From NCBI GenBank assembly GCA_037481615.1, contig JBBFLI010000003.1: 64,000 nucleotides of DNA. The stretch is one strand, 5' to 3'. Of the stretch, positions 49,042 to 57,954 are shown piece by piece; within the stretch, counting starts at the first letter, position 1; each line of letters starts with the position of its first letter. A program made the position numbers and the translations under genes. The stretch is from SpSt-501 sp037481615 (GTDB lineage: Bacteria; Desulfobacterota; Desulfobacteria; Desulfobacterales; SpSt-501). The notes beneath the pieces were generated by a model. It had not been told where the DNA came from, searched no databases, and saw only the letters and a list, made by a program, of their open reading frames with translations.

Positions 49042-50397
49042 TCATCGACCGGCCCCCGGAAAATCTTGAGCGCCCCCCCGGGGACGGTACCAGCGGGCGA
49101 GCCGCCGGGGCGGAATGCCGGCGAGGTAGGCCGCGACGAGCGCCTGGTTGATCAGCCAGGCCCGGCCCGTCCCGAGCCGGAGCCAGCGGCGGGCCGAGGT
49201 GGCGACGGCGACGGGCGCGAGGGCGATCCGCCCGCGGCGCCGCAGGCGGCGGACGAAAGCGAAATCCTCGAGCAATGCGAGCGGCGGAAAGGCCCCTTCC
49301 TCCCAGAACACCTCGCGCCGCATGAAAAGCCCCTGGTCCCCATAGGGCAGGCCGAGCAGACGGCAGCGCCACGCCGCCCCCCGTTCGATCCGCCGCAGGC
49401 CCTTTCCCGGCGCATCGATGCCGAGCCGAAAGGCGCCCGCCGCCACCCCCGGCCGCTCGAGCACGCGGCGGAGGGTCTCCGGGTAGCCGGGCGGAAGCCG
49501 CGTGTCGGCATGGAGAAAGAGGAGCACATCCCCGGCGGCGAGCGCCGCCCCGGCGTTCATCTGCCAGGCACGCGGCGGCTCCCCGGCGAGTACCCGCAGG
49601 CCGGATGCGGCGGCGATCCCGCGCGTGCCGTCGCGGCTGCCGCCGTCGACGAGGATCGCTTCGACCCCCGCGTGGCCCCCCAGGGAGGCGATCGTTGCGG
49701 GAAGCAGCGCCTCCTCGTCGCAGGCCGGAATCACGACCGTGAGCCAGGGGCGGTCCGGGCCCCGGCACAGAATGTCGAAGGCGCCGGCGAGATCGCCGGG
49801 GCGGTCCACGTCGGGGAGCGTCGGCAGCAGCGCGGCCGGCCGCCCGCGGTCCCGCAGGCGGCAAAGCGCTTCCGCCAGCACCCGCCCCGTCCCCCAGGGC
49901 ATGCCGGGGCCGAGGTGGGGGGTCCCCTCACGGAAGGCGCGCGCGGTCATGCCGTGCAGGGTGAAGCCGCCGTCCGCCGCCGGCCCGAAAACGAGATCCT
50001 CCCCCGCGAGCCGGGCGAAGGCCTCCGCCAGATAACCAGCGTCCAGGCCGGGGGCGTCCGCGCCGATCAGGACGCAGCGCGCGGCTCCTTCCGCGAAGGC
50101 CCGGGAAAAGGCCGCGCGCATGCGGCATCCGAGATCGCCCCCCTCCTGCGCCAGGAAGCGGAGATCGCCCCCCAGCCAGGCCGCCATCTCCGCGTCGCCG
50201 CCCCCGTCATGGAAGACGACGAGCCGCGCGTCCCGACGGGCGGCCGCCTGCCGGGCCGCGCGCAGGGCATGCTCGGTCAGGCGCCGGTGAAACGCCGCCG
50301 CGCCCGAGGGCCCGAGCAGCGGGATGAGCCGGGTCTTGACCGCCCCCGACCGCGGCGCCCGGGTGAAGAGGATCAGCACCTCCGGGCCGGCGCTCAT
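49042..50397 (-). CDS. Fused DUF2064 nucleotidyltransferase-like and family-2 glycosyltransferase
   Basis: 451 residues with two enzyme-like halves. Residues about 8-195 match the DUF2064/TIGR04282 fold (ILFTRAPRSGAVKTRLIPLLG, LIGADAPGLDAGYLAEA, GPAADGGFTLHGM). About 220-451 is a GT2-type glycosyltransferase of the TIGR04283 kind (WLTVVIPACDEEALLPATIASL, VDGGSRDGTRG, LLFLHADTRLPP, PYGDQGLFMRREVFWEEG). These families are usually adjacent separate genes; here they are one polypeptide. Either half may make a nucleotide-activated sugar or polyol and transfer it. TTG 50403 was rejected in favour of ATG 50397. Confidence 0.82.
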   Translation of the reverse strand: MSAGPEVLILFTRAPRSGAVKTRLIPLLGPSGAAAFHRRLTEHALRAARQAAARRDARLVVFHDGGGDAEMAAWLGGDLRFLAQEGGDLGCRMRAAFSRAFAEGAARCVLIGADAPGLDAGYLAEAFARLAGEDLVFGPAADGGFTLHGMTARAFREGTPHLGPGMPWGTGRVLAEALCRLRDRGRPAALLPTLPDVDRPGDLAGAFDILCRGPDRPWLTVVIPACDEEALLPATIASLGGHAGVEAILVDGGSRDGTRGIAAASGLRVLAGEPPRAWQMNAGAALAAGDVLLFLHADTRLPPGYPETLRRVLERPGVAAGAFRLGIDAPGKGLRRIERGAAWRCRLLGLPYGDQGLFMRREVFWEEGAFPPLALLEDFAFVRRLRRRGRIALAPVAVATSARRWLRLGTGRAWLINQALVAAYLAGIPPRRLARWYRPRGGAQDFPGAGR

Positions 50398-50445
50398 GCC
50401 CAAGCTTCCGCGGGGGCGATCGCGGGCGGCGGCGAGACGCGCGGT

Positions 50446-53190
50446 CTATCGGCCGGCGAGGAGACGGCGCAGCACATACGGCAGGATGCCGCCGTGGACA
50501 TAGTAGTCCAGCTCGATTTCGGTGTCTACGCGGGCGATCCCCTCGAAGGCGATCTCGCTCCCGTCGGCCTTGCGCGCGCGGATTTCGAGACGCTTGCGGG
50601 GGCGCAGATCCGCGATCCCGGTGATGTCGTAGCGTTCGGTCCCGTCGAGCCCGAGGCTGCGGCGGTTTTCGCCCTCGCGGAACACGATGGGCAGCACCCC
50701 CATGCCGATCAGGTTGCTGCGGTGGATGCGCTCGAAGGACTCGGCGATCACCGCCCGCACTCCGAGGAGGCTCGGGCCCTTGGCCGCCCAGTCGCGCGAG
50801 GAGCCGGATCCGTACTCCCGACCGGCGATGACGATCATCGGCCGGGACTCCGCCCGGTAGGCGAGCGCCGCCTCGTAGACCGGCATCTCGCGGTCTTCGG
50901 GGAACTTGCGCGTGATCCCGCCCTCGCGGGGGGCGACGAGCAGGTTCTTGATGCGGATGTTGGCGAAGGCACCGCGCATCATGACCTCGTGGTTGCCCCG
51001 CCGCGTTCCGTAGGCGTTGAAGTCCTTCTGCTCGACCCCCAGCTCGAGGAGATAGCGGCCCGCCGGGGTCTGCGGCGCGATCGCGCCGGCGGGGGAGATG
51101 TGGTCGGTCGTCACCGAGTCGCCGAGGACGAGCAGCACGGCGGCGTCGCGGATGTCGGTGGGCGGGGGCGGCGTGGGCGTGAAGCCCTCGAAGAAGGGCG
51201 GCCGACGCACGTAGGTCGAGTCGGGGTCCCAGGCGAAGGTCGTGCTGCCGCGGACGGAGAGATGGCGCCAGAACTCGTCGCCCTCGAAGATGCGGCGGTA
51301 CTCCTCGCGGAAGAATTTTGTCTGCACGTGACGGGTGACGAGCCTTTCGATCTCCTCGCGGCTCGGCCAGAGGTCGCGGAAGTAGACCGACCGCCCGAGG
51401 GGGTCGGTGCCCAGCGGCTCGGAGGCGAGATCGATGTCGATGCGGCCGGCGAGCGCATAGATCACGACCAGCATCGGCGACATGAGGAAGTTCGAGCGCA
51501 CCCGCTGGTGGATGCGGGCCTCGAAGTTGCGGTTGCCCGAAAGCACCGCGGCGACGTTCAGGTCGTGCTGCCGGATCGCCTCCTCGATCTCGGGGCGCAG
51601 CGGCCCGGAGTTGCCGATGCAGGTCGTGCAGCCGAAGGCGGCGAGGTGGAAGCCCAGGGCCTCGAGATAGGGCAGCAGCCCCGCATCCTCGAGGTAGTCG
51701 GCCACGACGCGCGACCCCGGGGCGAGCGAGGTTTTCACGTGGGGCGGCACCCGCAGGCCGCGCTCGACCGCCTTGCGGGCGACCAGCCCCGCCCCGATCA
51801 GGACCGAGGGGTTGGAGGTGTTCGTGCAGGAGGTGATCGCGGCGATCACGATGTCGCCGTCGCAGAGCGGCACCTGGCGCCCGTCGAGGCTCAGGCTGCA
51901 GGATTGCTTGCGGGGGCTGCAATCCTCCGGGGGCTGGGCGGTGACGGCCGACTCCTGCTGGAAGGTCGCCAGATGCGCCGGGTCGACCTTGCGCTCGGCG
52001 GCGCAGGCGAGCGTCTTGCGAAAGGCGGCCGGAAGCTCGGGCAGGGCGATCCGGTCGTGCGGCCGCGCCGGTCCGGCGACCGAGGGCACGACGCTGCCGA
52101 GATCAAGCTCGAGGACGTCGGTGTAATCGGGTTTCTCTTCCCCCGTGTAGAAGAGATGCAGGGCGCGGGCGAGGCGCTCGACCTTGCGCGCATGGGCGCC
52201 GCGGTTCGTGAGCCGCAGGTAGTCGAGGGTCTGCTCGTCGACCGGGAAGAACCCGACGGTTGCGCCGTACTCGGGGGCCATGTTGGCGATCGTCGCCCGG
52301 TCCGGGACCGAGAGCGTCTGCAACCCCGGCCCGAAGAATTCGACGAATTTCTCGACCACGCCGCGCCGGCGCAGCATCTCGGTCAGGGTGAGCACGAGAT
52401 CGGTCGCCGTCACCCCCTCGCGCAGGGTGCCGCTCAGGCGCACCCCGATGACCTCGGGGATCGAGAAGTAGTAGGGCTGTCCCAGCATGACGGCCTCGGC
52501 CTCGATGCCGCCCACGCCCCAGCCGAGAACGCCGATGCCGTTGATCATCGGCGTGTGGGAGTCGAGCCCGACCAGGGTGTCGGGGTAGGCGAGACGGCGA
52601 TCCTTCTCGCGCTCGATCAGCACCACCCGGCCGAGCGCCTCGAGGTTCACCTGGTGGCAGATGCCGGCGTTCGGCGGCACGACCCGGAAGCGGTCGAAGC
52701 TCTCCTGGGCCCATTTGAGAAGCGCGTAGCGCTCGGCGTTCCGGCCGTACTCGGCGGCCACGTTTTCCCGGAGCGCCTCCCGCGTGCCCCAGGCGTCGAT
52801 CTGGATCGAGTGGTCGACGATCAGGTCCACGGGGACGAGAGGGTTGACGCGGCGGGGGTCCCCGCCGAGCGCCTGCACGGCATCGCGCATCGCCGCCAGA
52901 TCGACGACGGCCGGCACGCCGGTGAAATCGTGCATCAGCACGCGCGCTGGGAAATAGGCGATCTCCTTCGGTTCGGCGTAGGTCTTCTTCCAGCGCGCCA
53001 GGGCGAGGAGATCCTCCTCCCGCACCACCCGGCCGTCGAGGTGACGGAGCAGGTTCTCGAGGAGAATGCGGATCGAGAAGGGCAGGCGCCCGATGCGGGC
53101 GACCCCCTTCTTTTCGAGGAGCCCGATGTCGAAGAAACGGTACTCCCGGCGATCGAGGCTCAGCTTCCGCAGCAGCTCGTTTCGTTTCAT
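50446..53190 (-). CDS. acnA: Aconitate hydratase A
   Basis: 914-residue aconitase of the AcnA/IRP type, TCA-cycle isomerisation of citrate to isocitrate. Cys ligands of the [4Fe-4S] cluster: TSCTNTSNPS (about residue 450) and FGCTTCIGNSGPL (about 520). Other hallmarks: VDLIVDHSIQID, NLEALGRVVL, LVGLDSHTPMINGIGVLGWGVGG, AGREYGSGSSRDWAAKGP and GNHEVMMRGAFANIRIKN. AAGGAGG precedes the ATG. It follows rpiA by 51 bases on the same strand. Confidence 0.96.
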   Translation of the reverse strand: MKRNELLRKLSLDRREYRFFDIGLLEKKGVARIGRLPFSIRILLENLLRHLDGRVVREEDLLALARWKKTYAEPKEIAYFPARVLMHDFTGVPAVVDLAAMRDAVQALGGDPRRVNPLVPVDLIVDHSIQIDAWGTREALRENVAAEYGRNAERYALLKWAQESFDRFRVVPPNAGICHQVNLEALGRVVLIEREKDRRLAYPDTLVGLDSHTPMINGIGVLGWGVGGIEAEAVMLGQPYYFSIPEVIGVRLSGTLREGVTATDLVLTLTEMLRRRGVVEKFVEFFGPGLQTLSVPDRATIANMAPEYGATVGFFPVDEQTLDYLRLTNRGAHARKVERLARALHLFYTGEEKPDYTDVLELDLGSVVPSVAGPARPHDRIALPELPAAFRKTLACAAERKVDPAHLATFQQESAVTAQPPEDCSPRKQSCSLSLDGRQVPLCDGDIVIAAITSCTNTSNPSVLIGAGLVARKAVERGLRVPPHVKTSLAPGSRVVADYLEDAGLLPYLEALGFHLAAFGCTTCIGNSGPLRPEIEEAIRQHDLNVAAVLSGNRNFEARIHQRVRSNFLMSPMLVVIYALAGRIDIDLASEPLGTDPLGRSVYFRDLWPSREEIERLVTRHVQTKFFREEYRRIFEGDEFWRHLSVRGSTTFAWDPDSTYVRRPPFFEGFTPTPPPPTDIRDAAVLLVLGDSVTTDHISPAGAIAPQTPAGRYLLELGVEQKDFNAYGTRRGNHEVMMRGAFANIRIKNLLVAPREGGITRKFPEDREMPVYEAALAYRAESRPMIVIAGREYGSGSSRDWAAKGPSLLGVRAVIAESFERIHRSNLIGMGVLPIVFREGENRRSLGLDGTERYDITGIADLRPRKRLEIRARKADGSEIAFEGIARVDTEIELDYYVHGGILPYVLRRLLAGR

Positions 53191-53241
53191 GGCCTTCCCC
53201 TCCTTGTGCGACCAAGGCGTGAAGTGTTGCCGGGCCTCGCC

Positions 53242-53934
53242 TTACGACGGAGGCTTCAGACGGCGGATCCCGTCGGCCGCGGCGACGATCACCTCGTGGG
53301 CGAGACCGAGAAAAAGCCCGTGTTCGACGATGCCCGCGCGGCGGTCGAGCAGCCGCGCGAGGGCTTCGGGGTCGGCGATCGGTCCGAAGGCGGCGTCGAG
53401 GATCCAGTTCCCCTGGTCGGTCGCCGCCGGGCGACCGTCCACCCGGCGAAGCCGGACCTCGGCCCCCAGCGAGGAAAGAAAGCGCTCCTCGGTCGCGGCG
53501 GCGAAGGGGACGACCTCGACCGGCAGCGCCCAGTGCGTCCCCAGGCGGGGGGAGAGCTTGCTTTCGTCCACCACGATCAGGTTGCGGCGACTCGCCTGGG
53601 CGATGACCTTCTCCCGCAGCAGCGCCCCGCCGCCGCCCTTGATGAGGTTCAGCTCGGGGTCGACCTCGTCGGCGCCGTCGATCGTGAGATCGATCGCCGG
53701 GTGCTCCTCCAGCGTGCCGAGGGGGATGCCGCAGCTTCGCGCCGTCTGCTCGGTCCGCGTGGAGCTCGGGATGCCCACGATGCCCGTCAAGCGGCCCGCG
53801 TGCAGCAGCTCGCCGATCCGCAGCAGCGCGAAGTGGGTCGTGCTCCCCGTCCCCAGGCCGAGCACCATCCCCGGGCGCACCGCCTCGCAGGCGGCGTGCG
53901 CGGCCAGGCGTTTGAGCTCCTCGACCGACTTCAT
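53242..53934 (-). CDS. rpiA: Ribose-5-phosphate isomerase A
   Basis: 230 residues; interconverts ribose-5-phosphate and ribulose-5-phosphate. Signature motifs: GLGTGSTTHFALLRIGE, TIDGADEVDPELNLIKGGGGALLREK (Asp and Lys), VDESKLSPRLG. GGAGGG precedes ATG 53934, which overlaps the transaldolase stop (ATGA). With tal it supplies the non-oxidative pentose phosphate reactions. Confidence 0.95.
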   Translation of the reverse strand: MKSVEELKRLAAHAACEAVRPGMVLGLGTGSTTHFALLRIGELLHAGRLTGIVGIPSSTRTEQTARSCGIPLGTLEEHPAIDLTIDGADEVDPELNLIKGGGGALLREKVIAQASRRNLIVVDESKLSPRLGTHWALPVEVVPFAAATEERFLSSLGAEVRLRRVDGRPAATDQGNWILDAAFGPIADPEALARLLDRRAGIVEHGLFLGLAHEVIVAAADGIRRLKPPS

Positions 53935-55049
53935 GCGCGCTTTCCCTCCGTTCCGCGTCGTTTTTGGGCGATGCTCGCGAGGAGCTTGCGGAACGGCTCT
54001 TCGAAGAGGGCGACCCCCTCCTGCTGGAGGCGTGCGGCGACGGCCTCGAGGTCGATGCCGAGTTCCGCGAGCCGCGCGACATGGCCGCGGGCCTCCTCGA
54101 GGCCCCGGGCGACGCTCGGGGCGGCGCGGCCGCCCGCGAGAAAGGCCGCCAGCGTCTCGGGCGGCACCGTGTTCACCGTATCCGGCCCGATCAGCTCGTC
54201 CACGTAGAGGGTCGGGGGGTAGGCGGGGTTCTTCGTGCTCGTGCTCGCCCAGAGCAGACGCTGCCGACGCGCCCCGCGGGCCTCGAGGGCGCGCCATCGC
54301 GGCAGGGCGAAGAGCCCCCGGTATTCGGCGTAGGCGAGGCGGCCCCAGGCGACCGCGGCCCGGCCGGCGAGCCCGGCCGCCCCGCGGGCCGCGAGCTCGC
54401 GGTCGACCGCGGTGTCGATGCGGCTGACGAAGAAGGAGGCGACGGAGGCGACCCGCCCCACGGGGTGGCCCCCCCCGACCCTGGGCCCGTCTGCGGCCAG
54501 CCGCTCGAGACCCTCGAAGAAGGCCTGGACGACCTCGCGGTAGTTTTTCAGCCCGAAGATGAGGGTCACGTTCACGTTGACCCCCGCCGCCAGGCTCTCC
54601 GTGACCGCGGGCAGGCTCTCGGCCGTGGCCGGGATCTTGATCATCAGGTTGGGCCGCCCGACCCGCTCGAAGAGCCGTTTCGCCTCCGCCGCCGTGGCCC
54701 CCGCGTCCCGGGCGAGAAAGGGGTCGACCTCGAGGCTGACGTAGCCGTCCCGGCCCTCCGACTCCCGGTAGACGGGCAGGAGCACATCGGCCGCGCGGCG
54801 GATGTCCTCGACGGCGAGCGTTTCGTAGATCTCCCGGTCGGAGAGCCCCCGGGCGGCGAGGGCGGCGACTTCGGCATCGTATTCGTTCGATCCGGCGATC
54901 GCTTTTTCGAAGATCGCCGGGTTGGAGGTCATGCCCCGGACCCCCCGGGCGACGAGCGCGGCCAGCTCTCCGGAATCGAGAAGCGAGCGGCGGATGAAAT
55001 CGAGCCAGATCGACTGTCCGAGGGCGAGAAGATCCGTGAGCTGCGGCAT
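53931..55049 (-). CDS. tal: Transaldolase
   Basis: 372-residue transaldolase of the longer type. GMTSNPAIFEKAI marks the substrate end, DAGATAAEAKRLFERV and PNLMIKIPATAESLPAV carry the Schiff-base Lys in MIKIP, NVTLIFGLKNYREVV follows, and SRIDTAVDREL and ASTSTKNPAYPPTLYVDELIG complete the family layout. ATG 55049 was chosen over an upstream in-frame start because AAGGAG is nine bases away. First gene of the tal-rpiA-acnA row; ATGA couples it to rpiA. Confidence 0.94.
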   Translation of the reverse strand: MPQLTDLLALGQSIWLDFIRRSLLDSGELAALVARGVRGMTSNPAIFEKAIAGSNEYDAEVAALAARGLSDREIYETLAVEDIRRAADVLLPVYRESEGRDGYVSLEVDPFLARDAGATAAEAKRLFERVGRPNLMIKIPATAESLPAVTESLAAGVNVNVTLIFGLKNYREVVQAFFEGLERLAADGPRVGGGHPVGRVASVASFFVSRIDTAVDRELAARGAAGLAGRAAVAWGRLAYAEYRGLFALPRWRALEARGARRQRLLWASTSTKNPAYPPTLYVDELIGPDTVNTVPPETLAAFLAGGRAAPSVARGLEEARGHVARLAELGIDLEAVAARLQQEGVALFEEPFRKLLASIAQKRRGTEGKRA

Positions 55050-55120
55050 GCGGGGGGTCTCCTTTTCGGGCGCTCGGCGGGCCTCGAGGGCGCCGCAGCC
55101 CTTCAACCTGCCAGAAAACG

Positions 55121-55137
55121 GGGTTTTGATCAAACCC
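55121..55137. repeat. Short inverted repeat GGGTTT/AAACCC between DUF547 and tal
   Basis: GGGTTT (55121-55126) and AAACCC (55132-55137) flank TGATC. It lies in the 106-base gap between the DUF547 gene end and tal start and could be a weak terminator for DUF547 or an operator for tal. Confidence 0.35.
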
Positions 55138-55155
55138 TCCGGGCGCGCGGGCGAG

Positions 55156-55908
55156 TCAGCGGGCGTTCAGGCTCCAGTCCCAGTTCAGATAGCGCAGCCG
55201 GAGACGATCGCCGGCGGCCGCCAGGCGCTCCCGGAGTTCGCCCCGGGCGTAACGGAGGTAAAAGGCGGGGACCCCTTGGGGGAAGTCTTCGGCGAACCAC
55301 TTGAAGAGGGAACTCACCCAGAAGTCGGGCTCCTCCAGGCGGTAGCGGGCGGGGTCGTTCAGGAAGTCGGCCGTCGCGCGCGCGAGCTGCTCCTCGAGCG
55401 TCGCTCCGCGGTACGGCTCGGCGAGGAGCGGCGGGCAGCCCCGCGAGGCGCAGTTCACGGCGAAGTGCACCCGGGGGTCGGCGAAACGCGGCCGGAGGAT
55501 CCCGTGCTCGATCTCATCGAGCGTGAGCAGGCCCCCGGCGATCCGGGCGAGGGGGATCTGCCAGGGGCTGCGGAACCAGGTCCCGAGTTCCTTGATCGAG
55601 GAGACCCGCGGCCAGCGGCCGAGGACCAGTTTGATCGTCCAGGCGTTGTAGGCGTTGATGTAGAAGGCGAACTGCTCGGCGCGCGAAAGCCCTTCGGGGT
55701 CGACCCGCGAAAGCAGATCAAGGTAGCGGTCGAGCGCTTCCTCCTCGCGCTTGAAGCCCCCGTAGTCGACGAGGCCGTTTTGCACATGGCGCGCCAGGAG
55801 CGCGCCATAGAGGCCGTGGTCGACCTCCCGGCCGCCCCGGGCGCAGGCCGGGGCCCCGGCGAGAAGAAGAAGCAAGAGCACGGCGCCGAGCCGGGCGGAG
55901 CGGGCCAT
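55156..55908 (-). CDS. DUF547-domain exported protein
   Basis: 250 residues with a signal peptide or lipoprotein signal (LGAVLLLLLLAGAPAC, Cys at about 22 is a plausible lipobox). DUF547 hallmarks: FAFYINAYNAWTIKLVL, GGLLTLDEIEHGILR, VHFAVNCASRGCPPL and the Asn/Cys-rich active-like centre. Family function unknown; many members are exported. It is 29 bases behind azoR on the same strand. Confidence 0.85.
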   Translation of the reverse strand: MARSARLGAVLLLLLLAGAPACARGGREVDHGLYGALLARHVQNGLVDYGGFKREEEALDRYLDLLSRVDPEGLSRAEQFAFYINAYNAWTIKLVLGRWPRVSSIKELGTWFRSPWQIPLARIAGGLLTLDEIEHGILRPRFADPRVHFAVNCASRGCPPLLAEPYRGATLEEQLARATADFLNDPARYRLEEPDFWVSSLFKWFAEDFPQGVPAFYLRYARGELRERLAAAGDRLRLRYLNWDWSLNAR

Positions 55909-55937
55909 GGGGCTTTTCCCTTCTGTCGCCGCCCGCC

Positions 55938-56567
55938 TCAGAAGGACCGCGCGATCTCCGCCGCCCGGGCCTTGGCTTCCTCCAGGCGGCGCGCCGTGAG
56001 CGCCGGGTCGCCCAGCGTGGGTTCCACGACGACGGTTTCGATCCGCGTGAAGCCGATGAAACCGAGGACGGTCTTGAGGTAGGGGCTCTGGAAATCGAAG
56101 GCTTCCGCCGGCGTCCCCGGCGGGTATTCCCCGCCGCGGGCAAGGGCCAGAAACGCCGGTTTTCCGGTGACGAGCCCGCTGTAGCCGCTCTCGGGGGAAA
56201 ACCGGAAGGTGAGCCCCGGCTGGATGAGGAGGTCGAGGTAATGCTTCAGGCGGTAGGGGATCGAGAAGTTCCACATCGCGGCGGCGATCACGAACTTGTC
56301 GTGAGCGGCGAACTCGGCGGCGACCCGCTCGACCGCCTTCCAGGCCTCGGCCTGCGCCGCCGTGTGCGGCTGCCCGTTCAACACGGCGTATTTCGCGGCG
56401 AGCACGGCGCCGTCGAAGGGGGGAAGATCGACCTGGAAAACGTTCAGCACGGTGACCGTGTCCGCCGGGTGGAGCCCGCGGTAGGTCGCAAGAAAAGAAC
56501 CGGCGAGCGCGAGCGAGAGGGACTGCCCCGCCCGCGGCGAGGCCTGAATGTAGAGGAGCCTGCTCAT
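55938..56567 (-). CDS. azoR: FMN-dependent NADH-azoreductase
   Basis: 209-residue flavodoxin-like quinone reductase/azoreductase, using FMN and NADH to reduce quinones or azo compounds. Motifs: LLYIQASPRAGQSLSLALA (phosphate loop, residues 4-22), MWNFSIPYRLKHYLDLLIQPGLTFRF-type FMN loop (about 98-120), ALARGGEYPPG. AGGAG precedes ATG 56567 and a sigma-70 promoter lies at 56645-56673. DUF547 follows in the same unit. Confidence 0.9.
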   Translation of the reverse strand: MSRLLYIQASPRAGQSLSLALAGSFLATYRGLHPADTVTVLNVFQVDLPPFDGAVLAAKYAVLNGQPHTAAQAEAWKAVERVAAEFAAHDKFVIAAAMWNFSIPYRLKHYLDLLIQPGLTFRFSPESGYSGLVTGKPAFLALARGGEYPPGTPAEAFDFQSPYLKTVLGFIGFTRIETVVVEPTLGDPALTARRLEEAKARAAEIARSF

Positions 56568-56644
56568 CGGCTGCGTCTCCTGGGGGCGCCGGGAACCGGA
56601 TTCCCCGGGATGGGGTCGGCGCGGTGGGGTTTCACACCGTGTCA

Positions 56645-56673
56645 AAAATGGGGCCGGTCGCCCGCTCTGTCAA
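56645..56673 (-). promoter_or_regulatory. Sigma-70 promoter for azoR
   Basis: Minus strand TTGACA (56673-56668), 17 bases, CATTTT (56650-56645). Confidence 0.5.
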
Positions 56674-56694
56674 ACCGTCGATCCCGACCGGGCC

Positions 56695-56722
56695 TTGATT
56701 CGGGGCCCCGGGATCTTATGGT
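56695..56722 (+). promoter_or_regulatory. Sigma-70-type promoter for tpx
   Basis: TTGATT (56695-56700), 16 bases, TATGGT (56717-56722), divergent from the azoR promoter; leader about 90 bases. Confidence 0.45.
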
Positions 56723-56817
56723 CTGCCATCGGTTTTGCGAGAATGCCGCCCCGATGCCTCGCATCGGGCGGCGTCGCCGTCCGACACCCACCCGAAACGA
56801 GGAAAGGAGAGTTCATC

Positions 56818-57336
56818 ATGAAGGAACGCAAAGGAGCCGTGACCCTGCGGGGGAATCCGCTGACACTCGTCGGGGAGGAGATCCGCGAGGGCGCGCCCGC
56901 CCCCGATGTCGTCCTCCTGGACAACGATCTCCGGCCGGTCCGCTTGTCCGACTTCCGGGGCAAGGTGCTGATCGTCTCCACGGTGCCCTCGCTCGACACC
57001 CCGGTCTGCGACATGGAGACGCGGCGCTTCAACACCGAGGCCGCCGCCCTCGGAGCGGACGTCCAGGTGCTCACGGTCAGCATGGATCTGCCGTTTGCGC
57101 AGAAGCGGTGGTGCGGGGCGGCCGGTGTGGACAAGGTGAAGACGCTCTCCGATCATCGCGAGGCGGCTTTCGGCCGGGCCTTCGGGGTGCTGATCCAGGA
57201 GCTGAGGCTGCTTGCGCGCTCGGTGTTCGTCGTCGACCGGGAGGGCGTCGTGCGCTACGTGCAGCACGTGAAAGAAGTCTCGCAGGAGCCCGATTACGGC
57301 GCGGTGATCGCCGCGGTGAAGAAACTTCTCGCTTGA
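56818..57336 (+). CDS. tpx: Thiol peroxidase (Tpx)
   Basis: 172-residue atypical two-Cys peroxiredoxin reducing peroxides with thioredoxin. The peroxidatic Cys64 is in PSLDTPVCDMETRRF, and the resolving Cys99 in KRWCGAAG. VTLRGNPLTLVGEEI is the family N-terminus and VLIQELRLLARSVFVVDREG is also typical. AAAGGAGAG precedes ATG 56818. It is divergent from azoR, a plausible oxidative/xenobiotic-stress pair. Confidence 0.96.
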   Translation: MKERKGAVTLRGNPLTLVGEEIREGAPAPDVVLLDNDLRPVRLSDFRGKVLIVSTVPSLDTPVCDMETRRFNTEAAALGADVQVLTVSMDLPFAQKRWCGAAGVDKVKTLSDHREAAFGRAFGVLIQELRLLARSVFVVDREGVVRYVQHVKEVSQEPDYGAVIAAVKKLLA

Positions 57337-57359
57337 GCCCGCGGTTTGCGCGGGGAGGA

Positions 57360-57413
57360 GGCATCCGGGCGGCCCCGCCCTCCGGCCCGATCTCGAGCGG
57401 CCGCCCGGATGCC
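57360..57413. terminator. Convergent hairpin terminator after tpx
   Basis: GGCATCCGGGCGGCC (57360-57374) pairs with GGCCGCCCGGATGCC (57399-57413). It stands between tpx and the convergent small gene. Confidence 0.6.
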
Positions 57414-57419
57414 CGGGCG

Positions 57420-57701
57420 TCAGAAGACGCCGAAGAGGCGCCGCAGCGCATCGCGGCGCTCGATCAGTTCGTCGGCCGCCAGCGTACGCTCGTTGCGGCG
57501 CTCCGGGGTTCGACGGCGGTCGATGCCGCTCCGGCGGTCGAAACCCCGGCGTCGATCCCGGCCGCTGCGGCGGTCGTTGCCGTCGTAGGGAAGGTCGTTC
57601 TTGCGGCGGTCCTCGCCGGATCGCGTACCTCCGCGGTCGGAGGGCAACTCCCCCCCCGCCTCCCCGAATGCCGGCGGTTTTTCTTTCTCCGGAATTCCCA
57701 C
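57420..57701 (-). CDS. Small Arg/Asp-repeat protein, sigma-54-controlled
   Basis: 93 residues; not recognised. After a Pro/Gly-rich start comes a charged repeat of the type GxDRRxG: EDRRKNDLPYDGNDRRSG, RDRRRGFDRRSG, IDRRRTPERRN, then a helix ADELIERRDALRRLFGVF. Such DRR repeats are common in short proteins of deltaproteobacteria, function unknown. GTG 57701 is preferred to GTG 57710 because GGAGG is about ten bases away. A well-formed sigma-54 promoter at 57772-57787 suggests conditional expression. The alternative is a spurious open frame, but promoter, ribosome site and terminator fit. Confidence 0.6.
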   Translation of the reverse strand: MGIPEKEKPPAFGEAGGELPSDRGGTRSGEDRRKNDLPYDGNDRRSGRDRRRGFDRRSGIDRRRTPERRNERTLAADELIERRDALRRLFGVF

Positions 57702-57954
57702 GCCCCCCACCTCCGGTCGGCTTGCGGGTCACCCCCTCCCCTCAGCCGAGGGCTTGCCTGCACATGGGGTATGCAAGCCCCATGCCAGGCCTCGGCGGCG
57801 GCCGGGGATCCCAATAAAGCGCATTTTTTTCAGAACCTTGACATCAAAACGGGTCGCCGCCGCAGCTGCCGCGCGCCGGCCGGGCTGGGAGTTTCATTTC
57901 CCAATTGTGGGGGAGAAAATTCCGCTGCTTGCGGAGTGCCGCGGGGCTCGGCGC
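57702..57954 (-). other. Intergenic region with sigma-54 promoter
   Basis: 253 bases, AT-richer than flanks. It contains the sigma-54 promoter, an A/T tract at about 57824-57830 and an inverted repeat GCTTGC/GCAAGC spanning about 57752-57778. No second gene seen. Confidence 0.5.
57772..57787 (-). promoter_or_regulatory. Sigma-54 (-24/-12) promoter
   Basis: Minus strand TGGCATG, four bases, TTGCA, matching the consensus TGGCACG-N4-TTGCA at all key positions except one. The GG and GC doublets are correctly spaced. It lies about 70 bases upstream of GTG 57701. Confidence 0.75.

Noticed and set aside
49066..54207. Open frame of over 1,700 codons on the plus strand opposite aconitase and neighbours
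   Set aside because: Antisense composition artefact; no family motif, and the opposite strand holds clear acnA, rpiA and tal.
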